Assembly: GCA_017561265.1 (NCBI GenBank)
Contig: JAFZDJ010000004.1
Span: 1-64,000, forward strand
Reading direction: 5' to 3'
DNA from: Bacteroidales bacterium
GTDB taxonomy: Bacteria > Bacteroidota > Bacteroidia > Bacteroidales > UBA932
DNA: 64,000 nucleotides
Shown: positions 1 to 8,980 of the stretch, one piece after another
Numbering within the stretch: position 1 is the first letter of the stretch
Layout of the letters: each line of letters starts with the position of its first letter
Program-made: the position numbers and the translations under genes
The notes under the pieces: model-generated
Database searches by the model: none
The model's input: only the letters and a program-made list of their open reading frames with translations
What the model was told of the DNA's origin: nothing

Positions 1-1751
1 ACGCGGATGTCACGTGCAAGCGAACCTGTAAGAGGACCTTCGCTCATCTTCTCGTTGATACCCTTGAGGATAGCAGGCATGAAGCGTGCATCGATAGCAC
101 CACCGACAACGCAGTTGTAGTACTCGAGCTTACCACCCCATGGAAGGTCGAACTCTTCCTTACCCTTGATGTTGAGAACGATCTCCTTGCCGTCTACCTT
201 GAAGCGGTTACCTGGGTCAACACCCTCCTGATAAGGAGCGATGAGGAGGTGAACCTCACCGAACTGACCTGCACCACCTGACTGCTTCTTGTGACGATAG
301 TCAGCAGTAGCAACCTTTGTAATAGTCTCACGATAAGAGATCTTAGGAGCCGAGAACTCGATCTCGAGCTTGTTCTCGTTCTGGAGTCTCCACTTGAGAG
401 TGTTCACATGCTGCTCACCCATACCCTTGAGGATAGTCTGCTTCTGCTCCTTGTGGTACTCGATGATGTATGTTGGATCCTCAGCAGCGATCTTTGCCAT
501 TGCCTCGCTTACCTTCTCCTCGTCCTTAGCGTCCTTAGCCTTTACAGCGCAACGATACTTGTAGTGAGGGAATACGATATCCTTGTATGCGATCTCAGAA
601 CCAGGAGCGCTGAGAGTCACGTTTGTCTTTGCAGCACGGAGCTTCACTGTACATCCGATATCACCGGCAACGAGCTCAGTAACCTTCTCCTTCTTCTTAC
701 CTGCAACTGCATAAAGAGCTGTGATTCTTTCCTTGTCACCAGTCTCGCAGTTCTCGAGGTCTGAACCCTCAGTAAGCTTACCTGACATAACCTTGAAGTA
801 TGCAACCTCACCGAGGTGCTGCTCCACAGCTGTCTTATATATGAAGAGTGACACAGGACCGTCCTGCTTGCACTCATATGTCTTTCCATCCTTAGTGACG
901 CAAGGACGCTCTGCTGGAGAAGCCGCTACGCGGATTGTGAACTCCATGAGACGCTTTACGCCGATGTCCTTCTTTGCAGAAAGACAGAAGACAGGCATCA
1001 CTGCACCCTCGCGGATACCGATACCGAGACCCTTTCTGATCTCGTCCTCAGAGAGAGAACCCTGCTCGAAGAATGTCTCCATAAGGGTGTCATCATACTC
1101 TGCAGCGCGCTCGATGAGGGCATTTCTGAGCTCCTCAGCCTCTTCCATCTTGTCAGCTGGAATCTCGAGGTCCTGACGCTTGCCTGTATCTCCTTCAAAA
1201 CGATAATATTTCATCTTGAGAACATCGATGAAACCGTCGAATCCAGGACCTACGTTTACAGGGTACTGAACTACAACCGGCTTGTTACCGAATGCCTCTT
1301 TCATAGACTCGAGAGTAGTCTCCCAACCTGCCTTCTCGCCGTCGAGCTGGTTTACAGCAACGATAAGCGGAATGCCATATTCTCTTGCATAGCGTGAGTA
1401 GATCTGAGTACCTACCTCGACGCCCTGCTGTGCGTTCACAACGAGAACACCTGTATCGCACACCTTGAATGCAGAAACAGCTCCACCTACGAAGTCGTCA
1501 GCACCCGGAGTGTCGATGATATTGAATTTTGTATCCATGAACTCTGCATAGAGCGGAGTAGCGAAAATGGATCTCTGGTTGATCTGCTCGATCTCGGCAT
1601 TGTCAGAAACAGTGTTCTTTGCCTCAACTGTACCTCTTCTGTCAATCACCTTGCCTTCATAGAGCATGGCTTCAGACAATGTGGTCTTACCTGACTTGGT
1701 GCTACCAAGCAGAACCACATTACGGATGTTTTGTGTAGAATAAGTTTTCAT
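1..1751 (-). CDS. EF-G-like translation factor (EF-G2 type), 3' end outside window
   Basis: This gene encodes a translational GTPase-family protein of the elongation factor G class, and its C-terminus lies beyond the window edge. Reading the minus strand from the ATG at 1751 gives a P-loop GSTKSGKTT at residues 16-24, a G3-like IIDTPGADDF at about 78-87, and NQLD at 134-137, followed by EF-G domain II and III-like sequence and domain IV-like sequence. Canonical EF-G has a catalytic His after DTPG and NKxD in G4. Here the His is Ala84 and the Lys is Gln135. This matches the EF-G paralogue of gut Bacteroides reported to support translation without GTPase activity under starvation. Assignment to that group is inference from these residues. 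It is unlikely to be the housekeeping fusA. Confidence 0.9.
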   Translation of the reverse strand, partial: MKTYSTQNIRNVVLLGSTKSGKTTLSEAMLYEGKVIDRRGTVEAKNTVSDNAEIEQINQRSIFATPLYAEFMDTKFNIIDTPGADDFVGGAVSAFKVCDTGVLVVNAQQGVEVGTQIYSRYAREYGIPLIVAVNQLDGEKAGWETTLESMKEAFGNKPVVVQYPVNVGPGFDGFIDVLKMKYYRFEGDTGKRQDLEIPADKMEEAEELRNALIERAAEYDDTLMETFFEQGSLSEDEIRKGLGIGIREGAVMPVFCLSAKKDIGVKRLMEFTIRVAASPAERPCVTKDGKTYECKQDGPVSLFIYKTAVEQHLGEVAYFKVMSGKLTEGSDLENCETGDKERITALYAVAGKKKEKVTELVAGDIGCTVKLRAAKTNVTLSAPGSEIAYKDIVFPHYKYRCAVKAKDAKDEEKVSEAMAKIAAEDPTYIIEYHKEQKQTILKGMGEQHVNTLKWRLQNENKLEIEFSAPKISYRETITKVATADYRHKKQSGGAGQFGEVHLLIAPYQEGVDPGNRFKVDGKEIVLNIKGKEEFDLPWGGKLEYYNCVVGGAIDARFMPAILKGINEKMSEGPLTGSLARDIR

Positions 1752-1876
1752 CAGTTTTTGTGTTATTGTTTTGTGTTATTATGTTTCATTCCGTGTCGTT
1801 TCAGACACATCTTCGCAAAACTAATAAAACAAACTCAGAATACCAATAGTAAGACACATGTTTCTTTTCATAAATT

Positions 1877-2095
1877 TTATCCGATATCAGTCATATCCAC
1901 CACTTCTCCTGTAGAAATGATGTCCCTGATTTCGTCTGAAGACATGCCCAGCCTTTCATAAAGCATGTTTTCAAGATTACGTGAGCCTGTCTTTCCCACA
2001 TGGCCGGAAAGAGCGTCAAGACAGAAATCTTCATAAGAGGTTTCAATGCATTTTTCCATAACTTCTTTTTCCGCAAATCTGAACAGGACCGTCAT
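1877..2095 (-). CDS. Small conserved-looking protein, function unknown
   Basis: This is a 72-residue open frame read from an ATG at 2095, with internal ATG 2059 as an alternative start. The product is acidic toward the C-terminus, with the pattern LENMLYERLGMSSDEIRDII, which looks like a short helical domain. No signal peptide or membrane segment is visible. It lies between the EF-G-like gene and a divergent HTH gene. I do not recognise the family. The codon pattern resembles a real gene more than the overlapping frames do, but no promoter or strong ribosome binding site supports it. Confidence 0.45.
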   Translation of the reverse strand: MTVLFRFAEKEVMEKCIETSYEDFCLDALSGHVGKTGSRNLENMLYERLGMSSDEIRDIISTGEVVDMTDIG

Positions 2096-2265
2096 AAAAA
2101 ACAAACTTTTGGGACGAAATCACCGGAAAACACGACAGATTTTTCTCTTTTTTTAAAGTTTTCAACTTTTCTTTAACAAGTTTTACTTGCGATTCATCGG
2201 ATTTTCTTGTTTAATCAGCATTGATGTAACCGATAATTTTGCCCTATTCAAGATATTTCGGAATC

Positions 2266-2652
2266 ATGGACAACTCTTCTATCAAGGAAAATATCCGTAA
2301 AACCAGAAAGTCCCGCAAGATCACACAGGAAGATATGGCGGAAAAGCTCGACATATCCCTGACCGCATACAGAGATCTGGAAAAAGGCAGCACCAGCATC
2401 CTGAACGCCAACATAATCAGGATAGGAGAGCTTCTGGAGACATCGACAGAGGAGCTTCTGCTTGGCTATCGCCCGGTTCAGGCTTCCGGAAAGCAGGTGG
2501 AGGAAGTGCGTGCAGAATACAGCGGCAGGATAAATGTGATGGAAAGAAGGATTGCCGATCTGGAAAAACTGGTGGCTTCGCTCGAAGAAACCATAACAAG
2601 CAAGAACGAAATAATATCAATGCTCAAGAAAAAACTTGGTGAGGACAAATAG
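2266..2652 (+). CDS. XRE-family helix-turn-helix protein with C-terminal coiled coil
   Basis: This encodes a 128-residue predicted cytoplasmic DNA-binding regulator. The N-terminal 65 residues form an XRE/Cro-type HTH, seen as SRKITQEDMAEKLDISLTAY followed by RDLEKG. The C-terminal 55 residues carry heptad-like spacing (RRIADLEKLVASLEETI), suggesting dimerisation by coiled coil. The start is placed at ATG 2266 (MDNSSIKENIRK) because the nine codons upstream read as non-domain sequence. It lies 18 bases upstream of rnhB, which appears to have its own promoter inside this gene's 3' end. The target genes cannot be told from the sequence. Confidence 0.8.
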   Translation: MDNSSIKENIRKTRKSRKITQEDMAEKLDISLTAYRDLEKGSTSILNANIIRIGELLETSTEELLLGYRPVQASGKQVEEVRAEYSGRINVMERRIADLEKLVASLEETITSKNEIISMLKKKLGEDK

Positions 2653-2666
2653 ATTGTGTATTTTTG
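2636..2666 (+). promoter_or_regulatory. Bacteroidetes-type promoter for rnhB
   Basis: A -7 box TATTTTTG lies at 2659-2666, with a TTG at 2636-2638 placed 20 bases upstream, which fits the Bacteroidetes TTG/TAnnTTTG arrangement. The rnhB ATG begins four bases after the -7 box, so a transcript from here would be leaderless or nearly so. Confidence 0.5.
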
Positions 2667-2670
2667 CATA

Positions 2671-3282
2671 ATGCGCAATGAACCTCATCTCTTGAGTTAT
2701 CTCAATGCCGGACTCATCGAAGCCGGATGCGACGAAGCGGGTAGAGGCCCTCTGGCCGGCCCTGTGTTCGCCGCGGCCGTCATATTGCCGAAGGATTTTC
2801 ACCATCCTCTTCTGAACGACTCGAAGAAAATGACGGAGAAGGCACGCGAGACACTCAGACCCATCATAGAGAAGGAGGCGACAGCATGGGCGGTGGAAAT
2901 GGTAAGTGCGGAAGAGATCGACACCATCAACATCCTCAACGCATCGATAACAGGAATGCAGAGAGCAGTCCGCAGACTGGAAGTGAAGCCTGAATATCTT
3001 CTTATTGACGGCAACAGATTCAAACCTTTCGACGGATATGAATATCAATGTGTCGTAAAGGGAGATGCCAAGTTTGCATCCATTGCCGCTGCATCCGTGC
3101 TTGCAAAGACGTACAGGGATGAATATATGAGGAAGCTGGCGCAGGAATATCCTCAATACGGATGGGACAGGAACATGGGATATCCCACAAAGGAGCACAT
3201 TGCGGCCATTATCGAACACGGCTACACTCCGCATCACCGCAAGAGCTTCCACCTCAAACAATTGGAACCAACTTTATTTTAA
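2671..3282 (+). CDS. rnhB: Ribonuclease HII
   Basis: This 203-residue RNase HII cleaves the RNA strand of RNA-DNA hybrids and starts ribonucleotide excision repair in the cytoplasm. The hallmark GCDEAGRGPLAGP lies near residues 19-31 and supplies two of the acidic metal ligands. LIDGN near residue 112 and SIAAASVLAKTYRD near 135-148 supply the remaining active-site regions. The length fits the family. The ATG at 2671 (MRNEPHLLSYL) is chosen because the five codons before it cover the promoter box. The stop at 3280-3282 is one base before the next start codon, so the following peptidase gene may be cotranscribed. Confidence 0.95.
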   Translation: MRNEPHLLSYLNAGLIEAGCDEAGRGPLAGPVFAAAVILPKDFHHPLLNDSKKMTEKARETLRPIIEKEATAWAVEMVSAEEIDTINILNASITGMQRAVRRLEVKPEYLLIDGNRFKPFDGYEYQCVVKGDAKFASIAAASVLAKTYRDEYMRKLAQEYPQYGWDRNMGYPTKEHIAAIIEHGYTPHHRKSFHLKQLEPTLF

Positions 3283-3283
3283 T

Positions 3284-5431
3284 ATGAAAAAGATTGTAAG
3301 CATCATCACTGCTCTGACTGTATTTGCAGGCAGTGCATTCGCTGACGAAGGAATGTGGCTTCTGCCTCTTCTTGAAAAAATGAACGGCAAGGCCATGAAG
3401 GAACTGGGCTGCGAGCTCACTCCCAAGCAGATCTACGACATCAACAACACATCGCTCAAGGATGCAATAGTGCAGTTCGGAGGCGGATGTACTGGAGAGA
3501 TAATTTCAGATGAGGGACTTCTCGTGACCAACCACCACTGCGGTTACGGCAACATCCAGAAGCTCAGCAGCGTGGAGCACGACTACCTCAAGGACGGATA
3601 TTGGGCTATGAACCGTGGCGAGGAGCTTCCTTGCGAGGGTCTGAGCGTGACATTCCTGGAGTACATGCAGGACGTGACCGGAATCATTGAAAAAGCAGAG
3701 AAGAAGGCACGAAAGAAGTACGAGGATAATGAGGAAATGGTGATGGAAGCTATCAACAAGGCAGCCGAAGAGCTAATCACCAAGGCTGAGAAGGAAAATC
3801 CTCACTGCGACGCGGACATTCAGTCCTTCTATGACAGCAATGTATACTATCTCATCGTATACAAGACATACAGGGACGTACGCTTCGTCGGAGCACCGCC
3901 TTCATCGATCGGAAAGTTCGGCGCCGATACAGACAACTGGATGTGGCCTCGCCACACCGGCGACTTCTCGATGTTCCGCGTATATGCCGGCAAGGACAAC
4001 AATCCGGCATCATACTCGCCTGAGAATGTGCCTTTGAAGGCAAAGAACCACCTCAAGATCTCGCTTGCAGGTGTGCAGGAGGGCGATTATACCATGATCA
4101 TGGGATATCCGGGACGTACTACACGTTTCCAGACTTCACCTGAGCTGAAGTCGCAGATCACACTCAACGACATCCGCATCGCCGCACGCACCGTGCGTCA
4201 GGACGTGATGCTCGAGGACATGCTTGCCGACCCTAAGGTGAAGATCCAGTATGCAAGCAAGTATTCAAGTTCGTCAAACGGATGGAAGAAATGGCAGGGA
4301 ATGAAGCTCGCATTCGACAAGCTCGACATCATCGGCCGTGCAGAGCAGGAGGAGGCAGAATTCCAGAAATGGGCAGACGCCAACAAGAAGCGTCAGGAGA
4401 AATACGGCACTGTCATCAAGGATCTCGCAACAAGCATCGAGGCGGGAATGGAGGACAACATAGCCTTTACAAAGGCCTATGAGTCAGTATACAAGATCGA
4501 GCTTACATCATTCGCATTGAACCTCAGCAGCAGATACAGCCGCGCTGTCCTTTCGGGAAAAGACTCTGTGGCTGCTCTCAACGATGCATTCAAATCCATT
4601 TCTGCAGCATATGGCGACTACTCTGCCGGAACTGACAGGAAGGTCGCGAAGGCATTGATGAAATTCTATAGAGAGAATGCGAAGCCTGAGCACTATCTGG
4701 GAGATCTTCCGGAGGATTTCGCGACAATGGATATCGATGCATATGTGGACAATCTCTTCGAGACCAGTGCATTCACATCAGCGGAAAAGCTTGAAAAGGC
4801 AATAGCGGAGAATGGAACAAAGATATTCGATGATCCTGCATGCCAGCTCGGAAAATCGATCTATGCTCAGACACTCGCTGCAAATGTAAGAGCCGTACAT
4901 ACAGAGGGCGACCTTGAAAGGGCAAGAAAGGTCTATACTGCGGGTCTTCTCGAATGGAAGGAAGGCGAGCCTTCTTATCCGGACGCAAACTTCACAATGA
5001 GATATACTTACGGTACCATCGGCGGATATTCCCCTAAGGACGCAGTGGTGTATAAGCACTACACAACTCTTGACGGAGTCATGGAAAAGGAAGATCCTGA
5101 TAATTGGGAATTCGTTGTGCCTGAGAAGCTTAAGGAGCTCTGGAAGAACAAGGATTACGGTCAGTATGCAAATGAAAAGGGTGAGATGGTGACATGCTTC
5201 CTCAGCAACAACGACATCACCGGAGGCAACTCGGGAAGTCCTATCATGAATGCACGCGGAGAACTGATCGGTCTGGCCTTCGACGGCAACTGGGAGTCGA
5301 TGAGCAGCGATGTGATGTTCGAGCCTGATCTCCAGAGATGTATCAATGTAGACATCCGTTATGTCCTTTTCATCGTAGACAAGTTCGGAGGTGCCGGTCA
5401 TCTTATTGAAGAAATGGATATTGTTAAATAG
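3284..5431 (+). CDS. S46 family dipeptidyl-peptidase, DPP7-like
   Basis: This is a 715-residue exported serine exopeptidase that removes dipeptides from oligopeptides, probably in the periplasm, as in asaccharolytic and gut Bacteroidales. A Sec signal peptide (MKKIVSIITALTVFAGSAFA) is clear. Catalytic features are VTNHHCGYG (His near 84-85), a DTDNWMWPRHTGDF block supplying the Asp region, and GGNSGSP with nucleophile Ser650. Eighteen residues after this Ser is Gly668 in LAFDGNWES. DPP11 enzymes have Arg at this place and prefer acidic P1 residues, while DPP7 enzymes have Gly and prefer hydrophobic P1. The DPP7-type specificity is inferred from that one residue. It starts right after rnhB and precedes mrp by 12 bases. 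Confidence 0.92.
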   Translation: MKKIVSIITALTVFAGSAFADEGMWLLPLLEKMNGKAMKELGCELTPKQIYDINNTSLKDAIVQFGGGCTGEIISDEGLLVTNHHCGYGNIQKLSSVEHDYLKDGYWAMNRGEELPCEGLSVTFLEYMQDVTGIIEKAEKKARKKYEDNEEMVMEAINKAAEELITKAEKENPHCDADIQSFYDSNVYYLIVYKTYRDVRFVGAPPSSIGKFGADTDNWMWPRHTGDFSMFRVYAGKDNNPASYSPENVPLKAKNHLKISLAGVQEGDYTMIMGYPGRTTRFQTSPELKSQITLNDIRIAARTVRQDVMLEDMLADPKVKIQYASKYSSSSNGWKKWQGMKLAFDKLDIIGRAEQEEAEFQKWADANKKRQEKYGTVIKDLATSIEAGMEDNIAFTKAYESVYKIELTSFALNLSSRYSRAVLSGKDSVAALNDAFKSISAAYGDYSAGTDRKVAKALMKFYRENAKPEHYLGDLPEDFATMDIDAYVDNLFETSAFTSAEKLEKAIAENGTKIFDDPACQLGKSIYAQTLAANVRAVHTEGDLERARKVYTAGLLEWKEGEPSYPDANFTMRYTYGTIGGYSPKDAVVYKHYTTLDGVMEKEDPDNWEFVVPEKLKELWKNKDYGQYANEKGEMVTCFLSNNDITGGNSGSPIMNARGELIGLAFDGNWESMSSDVMFEPDLQRCINVDIRYVLFIVDKFGGAGHLIEEMDIVK

Positions 5432-5443
5432 TTCAATTTGAAT

Positions 5444-6508
5444 ATGAAAGTAAACGAAGTCAATAAATGGCTCTTTGAGGTGGAACATCCTGCAAAGGGC
5501 GACAAGAATATCGTGGAGCTGGGAATGGTGGAGAATGTGGAGATCGGCGAGGGAAGCGTGACTGTGACCCTGGCCTTTTCCAAGCACCGCGACCCGCTTG
5601 CGGAATATCTGATCGGCAGTGCAAAGGCAGCCATCATCAGAAATGCACCTGCAGGCACGCAGGTCGAGATAAAGACCATCATCAAGGATGAGGCCGCTCC
5701 GAAGAAGAAGCCGGGACTTGACCTCGGTCTTGAGGAACTTGCGAATGTAAAGCACATCATCGGCATCGCTTCCGGCAAGGGAGGAGTAGGCAAATCGACG
5801 GTAGCCGTGAACCTTGCAACGGCTCTTGCACGCCTCGGATACAAGGTAGGACTTGCTGATGCAGACGTCTACGGTCCGTCCGTTCCTAAGATGACCGCAA
5901 CCGAGGCTGACATGCCTGACGCAGTACTTGAAGGAGAAAAGGAGACCATCCTTCCACTTGAGAAATATGGAGTGAAATGGATGTCCATCGGATATTTCGC
6001 AAAGCCTGAGCAGGCTCTTATCTGGCGCGGCCCTATGGCATGCAATGCATTGAAGCAGATGATATTGCAGGTTCGCTGGGGAGAACTGGACTTCCTCCTC
6101 ATCGATATGCCTCCGGGAACAGGAGACATCCACATCAGTCTCGTACATGACATCCCGATGGAGGGAGCCGTTATCGTCAGCACACCTCAGGATGTGGCTC
6201 TTGCAGACGTTGAAAAGGGAGTGAACATGTTCCGCAACGAGAGCGTGAACAAGCCGATCTTCGGACTTGTGGAGAACATGGCATGGTTCACACCTGAGGA
6301 ACATCCGGATGAAAGGTACTATATCTTCGGACAGGGAGGCGGACTCCGCATGGCGGAGAAATACGGAATTCCTCTTCTTGGACAGATTCCTATCGTCCAG
6401 AGCATCCGTGAGGGAGGAGACAGCGGAGAACCGGCTGCACTCTCATCACGTCCGGACGGCCTCGCATTCGTTGCTCTCGCAGAGAAACTGGCAGAAACAC
6501 TTAAATAA
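5444..6508 (+). CDS. mrp: Mrp/NBP35-family iron-sulfur carrier ATPase
   Basis: This is a 354-residue cytoplasmic P-loop ATPase of the Mrp (ApbC) family, thought to bind and transfer Fe-S clusters. An N-terminal DUF59/FSCA-like domain covers about residues 1-90. The deviant Walker A ASGKGGVGKST lies near residue 108, DADVYGPS soon after, and DMPPGTGD in the middle, with IFGQGGG near the C-terminus. The usual CxxC cluster ligands just before IFG are absent: the stretch reads MAWFTPEEHPDERYY. I believe this is common in Bacteroidetes Mrp proteins, but it leaves the cluster site unclear. The ATG at 5444 is preferred over an upstream TTG. It sits between a peptidase and two glycosidase genes with short gaps. 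Confidence 0.93.
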   Translation: MKVNEVNKWLFEVEHPAKGDKNIVELGMVENVEIGEGSVTVTLAFSKHRDPLAEYLIGSAKAAIIRNAPAGTQVEIKTIIKDEAAPKKKPGLDLGLEELANVKHIIGIASGKGGVGKSTVAVNLATALARLGYKVGLADADVYGPSVPKMTATEADMPDAVLEGEKETILPLEKYGVKWMSIGYFAKPEQALIWRGPMACNALKQMILQVRWGELDFLLIDMPPGTGDIHISLVHDIPMEGAVIVSTPQDVALADVEKGVNMFRNESVNKPIFGLVENMAWFTPEEHPDERYYIFGQGGGLRMAEKYGIPLLGQIPIVQSIREGGDSGEPAALSSRPDGLAFVALAEKLAETLK

Positions 6509-6527
6509 CCATATAAATCCTAAGCGT

Positions 6528-7700
6528 ATGAAAAAGACACTAAGACTTATCACTGCGGCATCGTTGGCCATCATGGCTGCCGCTTGCTGCAACAATCAGG
6601 AAAAACCTGCTGAAAAGGTGATCGTACAACCAGGTGAGCAGGCTCCTCTTGCTGATCCGGGACAGAAAAACTTCGGAGGCTCTGCTGTAATTCCGTCACA
6701 GCCAAGAGACACTACAGGCATGGCTGAGAGAATGCGTCGCATGAGAGAGGAAATGAACAAGATCAGAACCGTTCATTTCAACGATCTTTCCATGAGCGAC
6801 CCGTTCATCATTCCTGACCCAGAGACCAAAACCTATTATCTCACCAGCACAGGCGGACGTCTTTACAAGAGTAAGGACCTCGTATGGTGGGAAGGACCAT
6901 ACAACATCATCGACATCGAGGGCACATGGCTCAAGACAGGTGGCGGTCCTGCCGCATCAGAAATCCACAAGATCGGTGACTATTACTACTATGCCGGCAC
7001 ATGGAACGACCATGCCGACCTCATCCAGCAGGTTCCTAGACGTTACAACGTGCCTCACAACCAGACATACCTCCTCCGTTCGAAGAACATCGAGGGTCCT
7101 TACGAAGTCTTCACAGAGGATCCTAACTATGACTGGCAGCCACGCGAGTGGGACTGCATCGACGGTACACTTTACGAGGAAGACGGAAGAATCTACATGA
7201 TCTTCGTTCACGAGTGGACACAGATCATCGACGGTACAATGGACTACATCGAGCTCTCGGCTGACCTTTCAAAGACAATCTCAGAGTGGCCAGTAACAAT
7301 GTTCCGCGCAACAGAGAACCCTTCTGTAAAGGAAATGAACAGCCTCGGAGAAGCTACATTCGGACGCAAGCTTCCAGGTTGGGTGACAGACGGTCCTCAG
7401 ATGTTCCGCACTCAGACAGGCAAGCTCGGAATGCTCTGGTCAGGCTGGGGTGATGAGCGTTACCTCCAGCTCGTATGTTATTCTGAGTCAGGCACTATCG
7501 CAGGTCCTTGGATCCAGGAGCCGGAGCCATTCCTCGGCAACAACTCAGGTCACGGTATGCTCTTCCGCACTTTCGAAGGCAAGCTCATGTACGTAGTACA
7601 CCACGTAGAGGGCAACGGTCCGAGAAAGCCTCAGTACTGGAATGTTGACGATTCAGGCGACAAGCTTGTACTCCTCGATCAGATCATTCTTGAAAAGTAA
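6528..7700 (+). CDS. GH43-family glycoside hydrolase lipoprotein
   Basis: This is a 390-residue predicted surface or periplasmic lipoprotein with an SPII signal (LAIMAAACC). Its five-bladed propeller fold is suggested by MSDPFIIPDPETKTYYL, where the Asp is the usual GH43 base, by EWDCIDGTLYEEDGRIYMIF, and by GHGMLFRTFEGKLMYVVHH. GH43 enzymes remove arabinofuranosyl or xylosyl groups from plant polysaccharides. The exact substrate cannot be set from the sequence. It is followed after 10 bases by a GH10 xylanase gene, so xylan or arabinoxylan side-chain removal is a reasonable inference. No susC/susD pair is beside it. The start at 6528 is chosen because the signal peptide begins there. Confidence 0.88.
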   Translation: MKKTLRLITAASLAIMAAACCNNQEKPAEKVIVQPGEQAPLADPGQKNFGGSAVIPSQPRDTTGMAERMRRMREEMNKIRTVHFNDLSMSDPFIIPDPETKTYYLTSTGGRLYKSKDLVWWEGPYNIIDIEGTWLKTGGGPAASEIHKIGDYYYYAGTWNDHADLIQQVPRRYNVPHNQTYLLRSKNIEGPYEVFTEDPNYDWQPREWDCIDGTLYEEDGRIYMIFVHEWTQIIDGTMDYIELSADLSKTISEWPVTMFRATENPSVKEMNSLGEATFGRKLPGWVTDGPQMFRTQTGKLGMLWSGWGDERYLQLVCYSESGTIAGPWIQEPEPFLGNNSGHGMLFRTFEGKLMYVVHHVEGNGPRKPQYWNVDDSGDKLVLLDQIILEK

Positions 7701-7710
7701 TCACTGATTC

Positions 7711-8856
7711 ATGAAGAAATTCAGACTTCTTGCATCTTATGGAGCACTGCTGCTTATGGCGGCGTGCTCCTCTTCTTATGAGCATACATCATTGAAGGAG
7801 GCATATGCGGACAGCTTCATGATGGGATGTGCAGTAAATCCTTTGCATACAGGAGGCCGTCTGGAACAGGCAAGAGACCTGATTCTGGAGCATTTCAATG
7901 CAATTTCTCCTGAGAACTGCCTGAAGCCGGAGGCCGTGCAGCCCAGACCCGGAGTATGGACATTCGAAGAGGCTGATGAGTATGTGGAGTTCGGGGAGAA
8001 GCACGATCTCTGGATGCTCGGACATACTCTCGTATGGCATAACCAGACGCCTTCCTTCTATTGGGAGAATCCGGACGGCACGCCAAAGAGCCGTGAAGAT
8101 CTCATCGAGACAATGAGGGCTCATATAGAGACTGTTGCAGGCAGATATGCCGGAAGAATAGACGCATGGGATGTTGTCAATGAGATCATCGGAGAGTTCG
8201 GAGAATACCGCAACAAGGGATGGGTGAAGGCATTTGACGGCGACGGATATGAAGTCGTAAGGAATGCATTCATATTCGCTGACAGATATGCTCCTGATGC
8301 AGAGCTTTATTACAATGACTTCAACGTCTGGAGACCGGCTCATGTGGACGGCATCGTGACAATGGTGAAGAAGCTCCAGGCTGAAGGCATCAGAATCGAC
8401 GGAGTCGGCATCCAGGCACATTGGGGGCTGAATTATCCGAAGACAGAGTATATCGAGCATGCCATCGATACACTCAGCTCATTGGGCGTGAAGGTCATGA
8501 TTACAGAGCTTGATGTAGATGTTCTCCCTATCACAAGGGAAGGACAGGTCATCGGGCAGTCGCTCACCGACCCTCTCTACCAGCATGAGGAGTTCGAGGA
8601 ATATCTCGATCCGTACAAGGACGGTCTCCCTGCAGAGATCGAGCAGCAGCTTGCCGACAGATACGCGGAGCTCTTCCGCATCTTCTACGAAAGGCGCGAC
8701 AAGATCGACCGCGTGACCCTCTGGGGAGTAACCGACGACTCATCATGGAAGAACGGCTATCCTGTACCGGGCAGAACCAACTATCCTCTCCTCTGGAACA
8801 GGGACTACACCCCGCACAAGGCACTGCAGTCAGTGCTGGAAGTTCCACAGAAATAG
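7711..8856 (+). CDS. GH10 endo-beta-1,4-xylanase lipoprotein
   Basis: This is a 381-residue xylanase with an SPII signal peptide (LLLMAACSS), expected on the cell surface or in the periplasm, that cuts the beta-1,4-xylan backbone. GH10 landmarks are HTLVWHNQTPSF near residues 110-121, WDVVNE with acid/base Glu158, and VMITELDVD with nucleophile Glu266. LWGVTDDSSWKNG near the C-terminus is also typical of the family. Length fits a single catalytic domain without a carbohydrate-binding module. It follows the GH43 gene directly and probably shares its transcript. The 3' side opens into a repeat-rich intergenic region. Confidence 0.93.
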   Translation: MKKFRLLASYGALLLMAACSSSYEHTSLKEAYADSFMMGCAVNPLHTGGRLEQARDLILEHFNAISPENCLKPEAVQPRPGVWTFEEADEYVEFGEKHDLWMLGHTLVWHNQTPSFYWENPDGTPKSREDLIETMRAHIETVAGRYAGRIDAWDVVNEIIGEFGEYRNKGWVKAFDGDGYEVVRNAFIFADRYAPDAELYYNDFNVWRPAHVDGIVTMVKKLQAEGIRIDGVGIQAHWGLNYPKTEYIEHAIDTLSSLGVKVMITELDVDVLPITREGQVIGQSLTDPLYQHEEFEEYLDPYKDGLPAEIEQQLADRYAELFRIFYERRDKIDRVTLWGVTDDSSWKNGYPVPGRTNYPLLWNRDYTPHKALQSVLEVPQK

Positions 8857-8900
8857 CCCCTCCCTGAACCCCAGGAAAGTAACGACTCACCCTGTCGGAA

Positions 8901-8947
8901 CCGATGTACCAAGAAAACACCGATTCATGGTACATACCCCCCCCCGG
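8901..8947. repeat. GATGTACC-family dispersed palindrome, copy 1
   Basis: CCGATGTACCAAG at the left and ATGGTACATA at the right form an imperfect inverted repeat, followed by nine C residues. Related copies lie at 21009-21054, 55677-55714 and 55745-55787. All are intergenic. Confidence 0.65.
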
Positions 8948-8980
8948 GAAACGAGTTCAGATGGTCTATTGGACCAAACG

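Noticed and set aside
2617..3261. Minus-strand frame of 214 codons over rnhB
   Set aside because: It is antisense to a clear rnhB and shows no family features.
4778..6304. Long minus-strand open frame (508 codons) antisense to the S46 peptidase and mrp
   Set aside because: It mirrors the codon pattern of two clear genes on the plus strand and has Cys/His-rich low-quality sequence with no domain.
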